This document shows positions 13,190 to 22,049 of a stretch of 22,760 nt of DNA, in pieces. The DNA is taken from IMG/VR virus record IMGVR_UViG_3300025141_000826, positions 1 to 22,760 of that record, one strand, 5' to 3'. Position numbers and translations under genes: made by a program. The notes under the pieces were generated by a model. The model saw only the letters and a program-made list of their open reading frames with translations, ran no database searches and was not told the DNA's origin. Source of the stretch: a virus. Positions within the stretch are counted from its first letter, which is position 1. Each line of letters begins with the position of its first letter.

Positions 13190-16100
13190 ATGGCTGAAAA
13201 GGTGACAATGCAACTGTCCGGGCTTGCCCTGGACGCTACAACCCTAGACTCCCGCCAAGGGACTATGAAGGTTGCGGACAACATTGTTATCGAGAGGGCA
13301 AACACCATCGAGCTCCGCCCTGGCATGCACCGCCGCAATATCTCATGGGACGCGGATGTCACGGACTACCACCCTACGGCCATGGTAGACCACGGGGGAA
13401 CGCAGTTTGTGGTGGGGCGCACAGCCGGCGGGGCCTTCCGTCTGTACTCCACTGCGGTCAAAAGCTACCTGGCAGGAGAGGCAGAGCCGCCAGACTTCGA
13501 CCTTGCCTCCACCTCTTTTGCTCACGCCAGGGGGAACCTCTACCTCACCACCAAGGACGGCGTCCGTAAGGTCATCGAGCCTGCAGGCGGGGACGGGGGC
13601 TCGGAGAAGAACTTTTACGACTCGGGAGTGCATCCTGCACTAACCGGGACCGCCGCTCTCTTCGACAATTCCGGGAGCAACAGGGCGCTGGTTAACGGAA
13701 AGAGCGTGGCTTACCAGTGGTGCTGGACCTTGGAGGACAGCAACGGCGTCATCACTCGCAGCGCCCCCTCTCCCTGGATGAAGGTGACCAACGGAGCGGG
13801 AGCCGACCGGGACGTTAAGCTCACCATCCCTCTTCAGCATCAAATCACGGCGCCCGATACCAGTTATCCGCGCCTTGAGATTTACCGCTCAAAGGCCATC
13901 ACAGGCACCCCGTCAAGTGAGCTCTTCTTGGTTAAAGACGTTGCCATGGGCTCCTCTGACTTGGACCTGGCAAGCTGGCCCAACGGCTACGAGTTCACAG
14001 ACGATGTCCTGGAGGACAACCTGGGGGCCGTGCTCTACAGCTCGCCCGGTAGGGATGGCGCGCTCAAGGAGAACCACTCTCCCCCTCTCTGCCACAGCCT
14101 AGCCACCTTCGGCGATTGTACGTGGTTCGCCAACACGAAGCGCCGTCACGGGCTGCGCCTTGCCGTCCTCTCTTCCACCCACAACGCGGGGCTGGGCGCA
14201 GACATCTCCGGCGGCTCTAGTACCACCATCACAAGCGTTGAGACTAGCATCTCCTGGGTTAAAAAGATGGCCTACTCCGGCACCTCCGGCGCGTCGTCTA
14301 TCACCCTAGACCTAGACACGGGCTCGGACCCCACGGGCTGGAATACGATGGGCCTGCAGGTGGGCATGGGGGTAACTCTCTCGTTCTTGGACCCGGCCCT
14401 GGGAAGCACGGTGGAGCGTTTCCCTGCAGGGGCAGGCCTCGCCTCGGACCTCCTCCCGGCAAATACGAAGGTGACCAGCCTTGGCAACGATGGGACGGGC
14501 CGCGTGGTGGTGGGCCTCTCTAATGCACTGACGGGAACCTTTAGCACCGGGGGTGGCGTGAATACCGTTGCCGGCTTTAGTGACATCGTAACGGTTAACG
14601 GCCTGGAGCACTGGGCCTTTGAGCTGGACAAGGTGCGGACGAACTCCTCCACCATTGCCACCTCTTTTATCTGCACCGATTCCGAGTCCGAAACAGCAAG
14701 GCACCTGGCCCGCGCAATCAACAGCGGAACCCGGGACAGCATAGGGGCCGCCCTGGTTTATGCACGCTGCATCGAGGACCCGCTAAGCGAGGACCGCCCC
14801 GCAGAGATTCACCTGACCCGCTCGAACCTGAGCGCGTCTAGCTTTACCGTTTCCACAACCCGCCCGGGGGCCGTGGACATCAAGGGGGACCCCCAGGGCA
14901 GCGCCGGCACCTCCTCCCAGTCCGTCCGCCCTAATCGCATCTTCTACAGCAAGCCAGACCAGCCGGAGCACGTGCCCCTCCTGAACTACCTAAACGCAGG
15001 AGAGGCGGACTCTAAGGTCTTGGCCATGACCCCGCTTCGGGGCTCGCTTATCGTCTGGACCACGGCGGGCCTCTACAGGGTCAGCGGGGTAGCTCCTGAC
15101 AGCTGGCGATGTGACCTCCTGGAAGAGGGCCTTGTGCTCATCAAGCCCGAGGCGGTCTGTACACTGGACGGCGCTGCTTTTGGCTGGACCAACAGGGGCG
15201 TGGTGCAGGTTACGGAGGCCGGGGTAGGCAACGTCAGCGAGGGGGCCATAGGCCGCAAGCTCACGGAAAAGAGCATCACCCTAACCACAGCCGGAACAAA
15301 CAAGGGCGCATTCATGCTGGCCCACCCAGACCGGGGACTGGTCTTCCTTGGGCTTCCCCCTGCAGCAGACGCCCTCTATGCGTCGGAGCTCTACTGCTTC
15401 AGCGTGAGGACGGGGGCTTGGACCCGCTGGCCTATGGATGTCCTTGCGGGCTGCTACGTGCCTTCGGAGAGGGCCATTGTCTTAGCGGATGGCCCAGCGA
15501 CCCTGAGACTTCGGCAGGAGGTGACGAGCCGGAACGCCCTTGCCACCCATGACGGAGACTTTGTGCTCGCTGGCGGCCTCAATGTTGCTGGCGAGGTGAG
15601 TTTCTCCGGCGCAGAGGTGGCCACCTACACCCCAAAGGTAGACGACACGGTGCTAGCAATCGTTGGCTCCTCCCTCTACACGGGGAGCGTTGCCACCTAT
15701 GAGACAACCTCCGGGGAGCCCGTGGTCACAGCCTCCGGCGACGCTGTCACCACGGCAAGCGGAGAGGCGGTGCTCACCACCACGCCAGGGGTTAAGTACA
15801 CCTTCACGCCTGCTATGGGCTCGGGGACGCTCGCCCTATTTCAGGTCTACGACGCAATCCCCGCAGAGATGGAGTGGAACGCAATGCTCCCGGGGAGCCC
15901 TCAGTCCGTGGGGCGCTGGCGTGAGATACAGCTACACACTGCAGACGATGCGGGGCCCACTGTGACCGGGGAGGCCTTTGTAGAGCTGGGGGGACGCAGT
16001 GAGCGGGACACGGCCTCGACGAGGACGAAGGTTAGCTGTCCACTCAGTCTTGAGACGGTCCCCACGAAGAACTACCGCGCGATGATTCCACGAAGCGCGC

Positions 16101-16213
16101 ACCGCTCCTCCCACCTTTACCCGGCGGTCAAAATCGCTAACGCGGGCTGGGTCTGGAAGATTGCAGGTCTCAGCCTCACTGCAGAAGCTGCAGGCGGAAG
16201 GGGGACGCGATGA
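13190..16213 (+). CDS. Large tail nozzle/stabilisation protein (P22 gp10-like role)
   Basis: The product is 1007 residues from ATG 13190, chosen over GTG 13175 because TAGGTGGGG precedes it and the longer start would overlap the adaptor. The N-terminus has the pattern of podovirus nozzle proteins: DNIVIERANTIELRPGMHRRN. A beta-propeller-like repeat region then runs to a late segment with RIFYSKPDQPEHVPLLNY, SLIVWTTAGLYRVSG and FGWTNRGVVQVTEAGVGNVSEGAI, which is characteristic of the family. Residues about 467-563 hold an extra beta domain with RHLARAINSG. Near the C-terminus are three tandem 8-residue repeats (SGEPVVTA, SGDAVTTA, SGEAVLTT; 841-864). At about 1000 residues it is longer than P22 gp10 (about 470), consistent with the inserted domains. 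It would form the tail tube below the adaptor. Confidence 0.75.
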   Translation: MAEKVTMQLSGLALDATTLDSRQGTMKVADNIVIERANTIELRPGMHRRNISWDADVTDYHPTAMVDHGGTQFVVGRTAGGAFRLYSTAVKSYLAGEAEPPDFDLASTSFAHARGNLYLTTKDGVRKVIEPAGGDGGSEKNFYDSGVHPALTGTAALFDNSGSNRALVNGKSVAYQWCWTLEDSNGVITRSAPSPWMKVTNGAGADRDVKLTIPLQHQITAPDTSYPRLEIYRSKAITGTPSSELFLVKDVAMGSSDLDLASWPNGYEFTDDVLEDNLGAVLYSSPGRDGALKENHSPPLCHSLATFGDCTWFANTKRRHGLRLAVLSSTHNAGLGADISGGSSTTITSVETSISWVKKMAYSGTSGASSITLDLDTGSDPTGWNTMGLQVGMGVTLSFLDPALGSTVERFPAGAGLASDLLPANTKVTSLGNDGTGRVVVGLSNALTGTFSTGGGVNTVAGFSDIVTVNGLEHWAFELDKVRTNSSTIATSFICTDSESETARHLARAINSGTRDSIGAALVYARCIEDPLSEDRPAEIHLTRSNLSASSFTVSTTRPGAVDIKGDPQGSAGTSSQSVRPNRIFYSKPDQPEHVPLLNYLNAGEADSKVLAMTPLRGSLIVWTTAGLYRVSGVAPDSWRCDLLEEGLVLIKPEAVCTLDGAAFGWTNRGVVQVTEAGVGNVSEGAIGRKLTEKSITLTTAGTNKGAFMLAHPDRGLVFLGLPPAADALYASELYCFSVRTGAWTRWPMDVLAGCYVPSERAIVLADGPATLRLRQEVTSRNALATHDGDFVLAGGLNVAGEVSFSGAEVATYTPKVDDTVLAIVGSSLYTGSVATYETTSGEPVVTASGDAVTTASGEAVLTTTPGVKYTFTPAMGSGTLALFQVYDAIPAEMEWNAMLPGSPQSVGRWREIQLHTADDAGPTVTGEAFVELGGRSERDTASTRTKVSCPLSLETVPTKNYRAMIPRSAHRSSHLYPAVKIANAGWVWKIAGLSLTAEAAGGRGTR
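15710..15781 (+). repeat. Three tandem 24-bp repeats coding an SG[ED]xVxT octapeptide
   Basis: Three consecutive octapeptides, SGEPVVTA, SGDAVTTA and SGEAVLTT, occupy residues 841-864 of the nozzle protein. The protein repeat is clear while the DNA copies differ at synonymous positions, so it is an old duplication kept at the protein level. Confidence 0.7.
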
Positions 16214-16581
16214 TTCTCCGCGACTTCGCCTTTAACACGGCAGCAGCAACGCTCCGCTCCACCCTGGCCCAGCTAGATGAGCAATTTAACGACCTCCGCA
16301 ACATCCTCAACAAGGGCTTGCGGATAGAGGACCAACTCCCCGGAGACGTGAAGACGCTTCGGCTTAACACCTCTCAGCTCCCCAGCTCCGTCTATGTGGA
16401 CCGCGCCCCTCGTGCGGTCTTGGTCCTTAGTGCAACAAAGGAAGTCTCCGACGATGGGCAGCAGGACACGGGAAACCGCATTAGCTGGGAACATCGCGGG
16501 GGGCTTCTTCATATCCACGCCGTGGACGGCCTAGCCGCTGCCACTGCGTACACCCTAGAGCTTTTGATTTTGGAGAAGTAG
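16210..16581 (+). CDS. Small virion-associated hypothetical protein
   Basis: The product is 123 residues from ATG 16210 (ATGA overlap with the nozzle gene). It has two parts. An N-terminal helix-rich segment (1-45) contains TLAQLDEQFNDLRNILNKGL. A beta-sandwich-like segment (46-123) contains PRAVLVLSATKEV, RISWEHRGGLLHIHAVDGLAAATAYTLELLIL. The W...G.L.I.AVDGL....Y.L.LL pattern recurs in small proteins of podovirus tail clusters, next to nozzle and ejection genes. I know no biochemical function. A structural role in the tail or as a chaperone is likely from context only. The next start follows its stop with no gap. Confidence 0.6.
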   Translation: MILRDFAFNTAAATLRSTLAQLDEQFNDLRNILNKGLRIEDQLPGDVKTLRLNTSQLPSSVYVDRAPRAVLVLSATKEVSDDGQQDTGNRISWEHRGGLLHIHAVDGLAAATAYTLELLILEK

Positions 16582-17811
16582 ATGTCTGACGATTTTAACA
16601 TCCCTATTGACGGAATGCCGGAGGACGAAGAGCAAAGAGCGCGAGCGCTTGCGGCCATCCAGAGCCGAAGCGGCCCCCTTAGCGGCTGGACCACCCATGA
16701 AGGAGGGTGGCAAACGCGCCCCGGTGAGGAGTTGCCGGAGGGCTATGGGGCATGGGTGGCTAGCCGGGAAGACAAGGCGAGGCGCGGACAGCTTGGAACC
16801 CCAGACGGAGAGGGAACGCCCAACAACCCTTTAAGCCGCATGGTTGATGATGCCACCGGCGAGTCTGAGTACCAGGAGCGCAAGTACCGCCGTGGGCAAG
16901 AAATCCAGCACGGAAAGAGATGGTACCAGATGCAGGCGGAGGGGGACACCCGCTCAGCCGAGCAGAAGATGCGCGAGCTTGAGCAACAGGTAGCGGACCC
17001 CTCCCAGCACCTCGGGGGCCTCACCCCTGAGGCTCAATGGCAGTACAACCAAGCTGTCCTAGACACTCTTGCAGCAGAGAGGCCGGAGCTTGAAGACCTC
17101 ATCGCCAGCTATGGTAGCGAGGATGAGCAAAAGTACATGCCTGGGGCTTCGGAGTTTCAGGACCTGGAACTCCCAGGGGAGGGCAGGGACGCCCAGATGC
17201 AGGCCCTCACCGGGCTGCAGGACATCATCTCTGGTGAAGGACTGACGGACGCAGACCGCGCGAGGATGCAGCTTGCAAGGGGCGAGGCTGCCAACTGGAT
17301 GTCCCAGCAGCGAGCAGCTAACGAGCAGGCCATGCGGGCGCGTGGCATCGCAGGTGGTGGAGCAGAGCTAGCCGGCATGATGGGCGCACAGTCCAGCGCA
17401 GCGCAGACCCTTAATCAGCAAGACCTAGCCATGCAGGTTCAGGCCCAGGACAGGGCCCTGCAGGCCATGCAGTCAGCGGGGCAGCTTGGCGGAAGCATGC
17501 GGGGCGAAGACCGCGCCGCCGCTTATGGCCGTGCAGCATCCTTAGATAGCTTTAACCAGTGGGCAGCCCAGCAGCAGCGCGATGCTTATCAGCGCAACAT
17601 GGGCCGCCGCGATAAGGAATCTGACAACAGGGCACAGGCCTACCGTGACCGCTACGGCATGAAGGAGCGCGAGATTGCCCAGCGAACCGAGCAATATCAA
17701 GGGGTTGCTGCAGCGCAGTCCAGGGAGAACGCAGAGGCCGCCGCAAAGGCCGAGGAAACCAAGGGCGTCTTAAACGCACTGAGTGCCGTTGGGACCGCAG
17801 TCATCGGATAG
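16582..17811 (+). CDS. Internal virion/DNA ejection protein 1 (409 aa)
   Basis: ATG 16582 directly follows the previous stop, with GGAGAAG upstream. The first 150 residues are charged and Trp/Gly-rich (SGWTTHEGGWQTRPGE). Residues 205-350 are a long Ala/Gln-rich helical region with LTDADRARMQLARGEAANWM, RARGIAGGGAELAG and DRALQAMQSAGQLGGSMRGED, matching small internal core proteins of short-tailed phages. The C-terminal 15 residues are hydrophobic (GVLNALSAVGTAVIG). In P22 and T7 such proteins are packaged inside the capsid and extruded at infection to build a channel across the cell envelope. It is the first of three such genes of increasing size and could correspond to P22 gp7. Ejection is inferred from composition and gene order. 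Confidence 0.68.
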   Translation: MSDDFNIPIDGMPEDEEQRARALAAIQSRSGPLSGWTTHEGGWQTRPGEELPEGYGAWVASREDKARRGQLGTPDGEGTPNNPLSRMVDDATGESEYQERKYRRGQEIQHGKRWYQMQAEGDTRSAEQKMRELEQQVADPSQHLGGLTPEAQWQYNQAVLDTLAAERPELEDLIASYGSEDEQKYMPGASEFQDLELPGEGRDAQMQALTGLQDIISGEGLTDADRARMQLARGEAANWMSQQRAANEQAMRARGIAGGGAELAGMMGAQSSAAQTLNQQDLAMQVQAQDRALQAMQSAGQLGGSMRGEDRAAAYGRAASLDSFNQWAAQQQRDAYQRNMGRRDKESDNRAQAYRDRYGMKEREIAQRTEQYQGVAAAQSRENAEAAAKAEETKGVLNALSAVGTAVIG

Positions 17812-17823
17812 GGAGGGGGAGTC

Positions 17824-19878
17824 ATGGACGCAGCATCGCGAAACATTCTAGAAGAGCTTCTCCTTCACAGGCGAGGGCCCCGGGGACGCCCTCCACTACG
17901 TCGTGAGCAGCAAGAGGAGGAGCGCTCGGAGCTCTTCGACACGGGCAACCCTTATCTCCCGGAGACCCCCAAGGCCGGCTCAACGGGGGCCCCTCCAGGG
18001 CCAGAGCCGCAGGACCCGCCCTCCTTTGTTGATGAGGACCTCCCAGAGATTCCCGCAGAGCGTCCCGGAATGACGGACGCGGAGCTCCGAGACAAGGTGC
18101 TCAACGAGCCGGGCATGCTGGCCCCGCCAAAGACAACGCCCCGCACCCCGCAGGGCCAGGAGGCGGAGGAAGTCATCCAGGCCAGGCAGCGAGAGCAGGA
18201 GCAGGCCCGCGCGGAACTCTTCGAGACAGAGAACCCCTATCCAGCACCAGCCCCCGCGCCAACCGTTGCACCAGCAAAGCCAACCGGACCAAAGCCGGAG
18301 GCAGAGGAGCAGGAGGACCCCACCCTAGCGGCAATCGAAAGCGCACGAACCCGGGCAAGGTGGGGCGCTGCCCTTCGCGGCCTCCTTGGGGTTGTGGGGG
18401 CTACACAGGGCGTGGACACTGGGGCCCAGGGCTTCGATGGCTCACGCTTTGCGCAACAGCTAGCGAACCGCCGCCGTCAGATGGAACAGAACGAGCGCGC
18501 GCAGGTGTCCTCCAAGCAGTCCGAGGCTCGCAGGATTTCACAAGACGAGCGCCAAGCCAGGCTAGACGAGGGCCGCGAAGCGGACAGGTCCTCAGCAAGG
18601 GAGCTCCGAGCAGCACGCCTCCGCACACTGCTAGAGAGCCGAGAGCAAACCACAGAAGACCGCGCAAGACTTGAGCGCCTGCGTGACCCCTCCTCGCCAG
18701 AATCTCAGCGCTCACAGTCGATGCTTCGCGCGGAAATTCGGGGATACCTAGAGGAGAACCCGGACGCGCAATCAACCCTGGCCCCAATGCTTGCACAGCT
18801 CGACGATATGCCAGCGTCCGAGGAGCGGAGCTTCCGCTCTGGCCTTAGCGGCATTGTCCGCCCCTACCAGCACCGCCGCTCCAGGCGTCGAGGTTCGCGC
18901 GGTGGAGCATCCGCGCCGGGCCAGAGAGCAAGGCGCTCCGGCTCAAGGGGTGGGCGCAGAGCCCAGGCCCAGGGAGGGCAGCCACAAGAGCAGGCTCCGG
19001 GCTCGGCCAGAATGTACACCCGGCGAATACAGAACGCGCCGCAATTGAACGACTCTCAGCGAGAAGACCTCTTACGGGTGGCAGGGGAGTTGGAGTCCAC
19101 GCGCGGGAACAGTGCAAGCGCAAGGGGCCGCCGCAGGGAGCTCCGGGGAATCCTGGACGAAGCTACGCAGCCCGCATCCGGTCACACCTACACGATTCTC
19201 CCCGGCGTCCAATCAACCATCCAGATTCAAGAGGGAGAGGCGCGAGACATCCGCAGCGGGACAGCGCAGTTGCAAGGCGCCCTAACCTCCATGCAGCGAA
19301 TCATTGACAACATCTCAGAGGGCGGGGCATGGGGCAACCTCACCCCGGGCGAGATGCAATCGAGGGCGCGCGCCGCGATGGTCCCGCTTCGCGCAATGGT
19401 GGCGCGTGTTCAGGGTACGGGCGTTATCAACGCCGGAGAACTTGAATTGATAGACGCTGCGCTCCCCAATCCGAACTCCATCTCTGCTCACGCCTTCGGG
19501 GGCTTCCTTGCCTCGGCCAGGGAGTGGGAGAATATCATCCGTGACCGCGTGAGGAATCGCCTCTCTTCTGTGGGCGTGGAGCAAGACGGAATCCGGGCCG
19601 CCATGGGTCGCCTTCATCACATCCGGGACAACTCCCCAGAGGCAAGGGCAGAGCGAGAGCGGGAAGAATCGCGCGAGCAGGAGACGGCCCAGCCAGAGGC
19701 CCAGGCGGTCCCAGCCCCACGCCCCGGGACAGTACACCAGCAACTCCTTGACCAAGGCAGGACCGTTGAGCCCGCCGGGACTGACGCCCAAGGTAACCCG
19801 CTGGTGAGGATTAGCGGAACACGGGGACCCGTGCCGGCCTCTGTGCTGGAGAGACCAGCCGGGGGAGGGGGCGAGTAA
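17824..19878 (+). CDS. Internal virion/DNA ejection protein 2 (684 aa) with Arg-rich patch
   Basis: ATG 17824 lies behind GGAGGGGGAG. The first 165 residues are Pro/Glu-rich and disordered and contain a duplicated motif, SELFDTGNPY (35-44) and AELFETENPY (130-139). Residues 165-340 are helical and highly charged. Residues 350-380 are an Arg/Ser/Gly patch with 12 arginines (HRRSRRRGSRGG, RSGSRGGRR). Residues 455-600 form a helical domain with LQGALTSMQRIIDNI, VINAGELELIDAALPNP and FGGFLASAREWEN, similar to the C-terminal domains of podovirus ejection proteins. The tail is Pro/Glu-rich again. The Arg patch may bind packaged DNA. Within the ejection trio its place suggests the role of P22 gp20. 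The stop TAA overlaps the next ATG (TAATG). Confidence 0.65.
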   Translation: MDAASRNILEELLLHRRGPRGRPPLRREQQEEERSELFDTGNPYLPETPKAGSTGAPPGPEPQDPPSFVDEDLPEIPAERPGMTDAELRDKVLNEPGMLAPPKTTPRTPQGQEAEEVIQARQREQEQARAELFETENPYPAPAPAPTVAPAKPTGPKPEAEEQEDPTLAAIESARTRARWGAALRGLLGVVGATQGVDTGAQGFDGSRFAQQLANRRRQMEQNERAQVSSKQSEARRISQDERQARLDEGREADRSSARELRAARLRTLLESREQTTEDRARLERLRDPSSPESQRSQSMLRAEIRGYLEENPDAQSTLAPMLAQLDDMPASEERSFRSGLSGIVRPYQHRRSRRRGSRGGASAPGQRARRSGSRGGRRAQAQGGQPQEQAPGSARMYTRRIQNAPQLNDSQREDLLRVAGELESTRGNSASARGRRRELRGILDEATQPASGHTYTILPGVQSTIQIQEGEARDIRSGTAQLQGALTSMQRIIDNISEGGAWGNLTPGEMQSRARAAMVPLRAMVARVQGTGVINAGELELIDAALPNPNSISAHAFGGFLASAREWENIIRDRVRNRLSSVGVEQDGIRAAMGRLHHIRDNSPEARAEREREESREQETAQPEAQAVPAPRPGTVHQQLLDQGRTVEPAGTDAQGNPLVRISGTRGPVPASVLERPAGGGGE

Positions 19879-22049
19879 TGGACCCCGAAGAACTACAGGC
19901 GCTACTTGATGCGGAGGCTGCGGCGGTAGAGCTTGCGCCCCCGCCCTCGGACCTTGATGCGATGCTACAGGCTGAAGCGGAAACGGTAGAACTCGCGCCC
20001 CCGGAGCCAGAGCCACAGGAGGAGTCCGGCTCCGCCATTGGGCGCTTCCTTAGTCGCGCAACTGGCCTAGACACCCCCAGCCTCGCGCCACTTGGCCGCG
20101 TGCGGAGCCTCTCAGACATTCCCGACGCCCTGTCCCAGGTCTTCCCCACTGCTCCGCATTATGGAGCCCCGAGGAGAGAGCTTCGCTTCCCGGAGATGAC
20201 GCTAACGCCTGGGCAGCCCTTGCCCGAAGTTCCAGAGCCGGAAGAGGTGGAGCTCCCAGCCCGACAGGTGCCCATCGTGGGCCCAGACCGAAGGCCCTTC
20301 ACCCCGCTAGCAGCCTTTCACGACACGATAACACTAGGCCACAGTGATGAACTATCGGCGCTGCTTGGCGGGCTAACTGGCAGGCCCGGGAGCTACGCCC
20401 AACGCCGGGACGAGATAGAAGAGGACCGGGCGGAGGCTTACCAGCAAAGCCCCGAGGGGGCGCAGCTTGGCGCGGGCGTGGGCGCTGCGACGGCGGCCCC
20501 TCTTGCGATTACGGCAGCAGGCCCGGGCGTACTCACGGCGCGGGGCCTGGCCACGGGCGCAGGAATGGGAGCGGGCGCAGCGCTCGGAGAGCAGACGATT
20601 GTCGAAGAGGGGGACAGCGTAGGAGACGCGCTTAGTAGGGTGCCCCGGGCAGCGCGCAACGTGCTTGTCCCAGATGCCCCGCTGCCAACCTCGACAGAAG
20701 AACTCCTCCGCTATATCACCACCCCGTCTGCAGCAACGGGCGCGGGAATTGAGGCTTCAGTGGGCCTGGCCCAAAGGGCCCTTGGTCCGCTTGCCCGCAG
20801 TGGTGGGAACGCTTTGCGGCGCGGCTTAATGGCCACATCCGAGCGGGCGCGAGAGGCTGCAGCGACCCAGAGGCTTCTTGGCTCCAACGTCACGGGCCCC
20901 GTTTCAAACCGGGTCTTGCAGAGGGGCGGGAGGCTGTCCCCCTCGGAGTCCACGGTCCCCTATGCTGAGCAGCTAGAGGCGCAGAGCTTCGCGGCTGCAG
21001 AGGTTCCCATTGTCGGCGGCATGCCGGCCTCCATTCGCCCCAGCTTCCGGGACCCCGTGACGGGCGAGATGCGCCGCCGCACCCTCTCCGAGGCCATCAA
21101 CATTCCCTCACAGGCAAGGGCAGGGGATGCAGCGCGCGCAAGGCTTGAGGGTGCTTCTGGGCGCTTTGAGGGCTTCTTTAATGACCTGGAGTCAGCCACC
21201 CGAAGGCGAGCGGAAGAAGCGGCGAGCCAGGGCAACATGCGCGCCCCCATGGCCCGGCGGGAACAGCTGGCGGGAACCGTAAGCCGTGAAGAGGTCGCGG
21301 ACGCCGTAAGGGACATCTCACGGGAGAGAGAGGTCCTTGGCAGCCTCCAGGGCCCAGAGATTGCGAGCCGCCTAGACACCCTCGCAGACAGCATCCTTGC
21401 AGCCGGAGAGCGCACGGGCTCGCAGCGCATGACCTTCCGGGAGGCGCACGAGCTCCGCCAGCAGGTAGACGGCATGATAAACTACCAGCAACCCGGAGGG
21501 CCCCGCATTGAGGGCGTCAGCGAGGCAACACGGGAAGCGCGCCGAAGGCTTGGGGACCTTATGGAGGGCTCCTTGGGTGACCTTTCGCCAGAGTTGCGGG
21601 AGCAGTGGCGCACAGCCAACCGGGACTATGCGCAGGCCTCACAGATGCTAGACGAGTCCTCACGGGGGCTTCGCATGTCGCGCCAGCGAGGGCAACGAAG
21701 CGGGGGGATTGCAAGGGCCTTCCAGCGAGGCCAGCAGGCACAGAGCTTCAACCCGGCCTCCGCCATGCGCCAGCAGGTGGAAAGCACAGTTAGAGACAGC
21801 CTGGGGGCTTGGGCGAACGATATCAGAAACGGGCGGCAAGCGTGGTGGCATGCGCGAATGCGTGACCTCCTCCGCAACGTGGCGAACGTCCCAGCGGGGC
21901 AGGCCCTCGAATGGGCGGAGCAGGGAAGGCTCCCGGCCATGCATTTTGCGATGATGCAGAGCTATCCCGAGTACCGGCAGGGAATCGAAGAGATAAACGA
22001 ACTTAGGCAGCAGGAAGAAGCGGAGGAGAGCAATGGCTCAGCACGGTAG
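19878..22049 (+). CDS. Internal virion/DNA ejection protein 3 (723 aa)
   Basis: ATG 19878 overlaps the upstream stop by one base. The N-terminus carries a tandem motif, LLDAEAAAVELAPP and MLQAEAETVELAPP (residues 9-22 and 29-42), then a Pro-rich linker. Residues about 143-240 contain FHDTITLGHSDELSALLGGL, a charged helix, and a Gly/Ala-rich hydrophobic stretch (198-236, with GAGVGAATAAPLAITAAGPG and GAGMGAGAALGE). That stretch resembles glycine-zipper membrane-inserting segments. The C-terminal half is helical, with TFREAHELRQQVDGMINYQ, then REARRRLGDLMEGS and WRTANRDYAQASQML, a repeat-like pattern common in large phage internal proteins. It is the largest of the trio and may form the membrane channel, as proposed for P22 gp16. 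The stop overlaps the tail fibre start by 17 bases. Confidence 0.65.
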   Translation: MDPEELQALLDAEAAAVELAPPPSDLDAMLQAEAETVELAPPEPEPQEESGSAIGRFLSRATGLDTPSLAPLGRVRSLSDIPDALSQVFPTAPHYGAPRRELRFPEMTLTPGQPLPEVPEPEEVELPARQVPIVGPDRRPFTPLAAFHDTITLGHSDELSALLGGLTGRPGSYAQRRDEIEEDRAEAYQQSPEGAQLGAGVGAATAAPLAITAAGPGVLTARGLATGAGMGAGAALGEQTIVEEGDSVGDALSRVPRAARNVLVPDAPLPTSTEELLRYITTPSAATGAGIEASVGLAQRALGPLARSGGNALRRGLMATSERAREAAATQRLLGSNVTGPVSNRVLQRGGRLSPSESTVPYAEQLEAQSFAAAEVPIVGGMPASIRPSFRDPVTGEMRRRTLSEAINIPSQARAGDAARARLEGASGRFEGFFNDLESATRRRAEEAASQGNMRAPMARREQLAGTVSREEVADAVRDISREREVLGSLQGPEIASRLDTLADSILAAGERTGSQRMTFREAHELRQQVDGMINYQQPGGPRIEGVSEATREARRRLGDLMEGSLGDLSPELREQWRTANRDYAQASQMLDESSRGLRMSRQRGQRSGGIARAFQRGQQAQSFNPASAMRQQVESTVRDSLGAWANDIRNGRQAWWHARMRDLLRNVANVPAGQALEWAEQGRLPAMHFAMMQSYPEYRQGIEEINELRQQEEAEESNGSAR

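Noticed and set aside
19315-20016. 233-codon open frame on the minus strand
   Set aside because: It lies antisense to two well-supported ejection genes in GC-rich DNA where stop codons are rare. Its predicted protein is low-complexity and has no recognisable motif.
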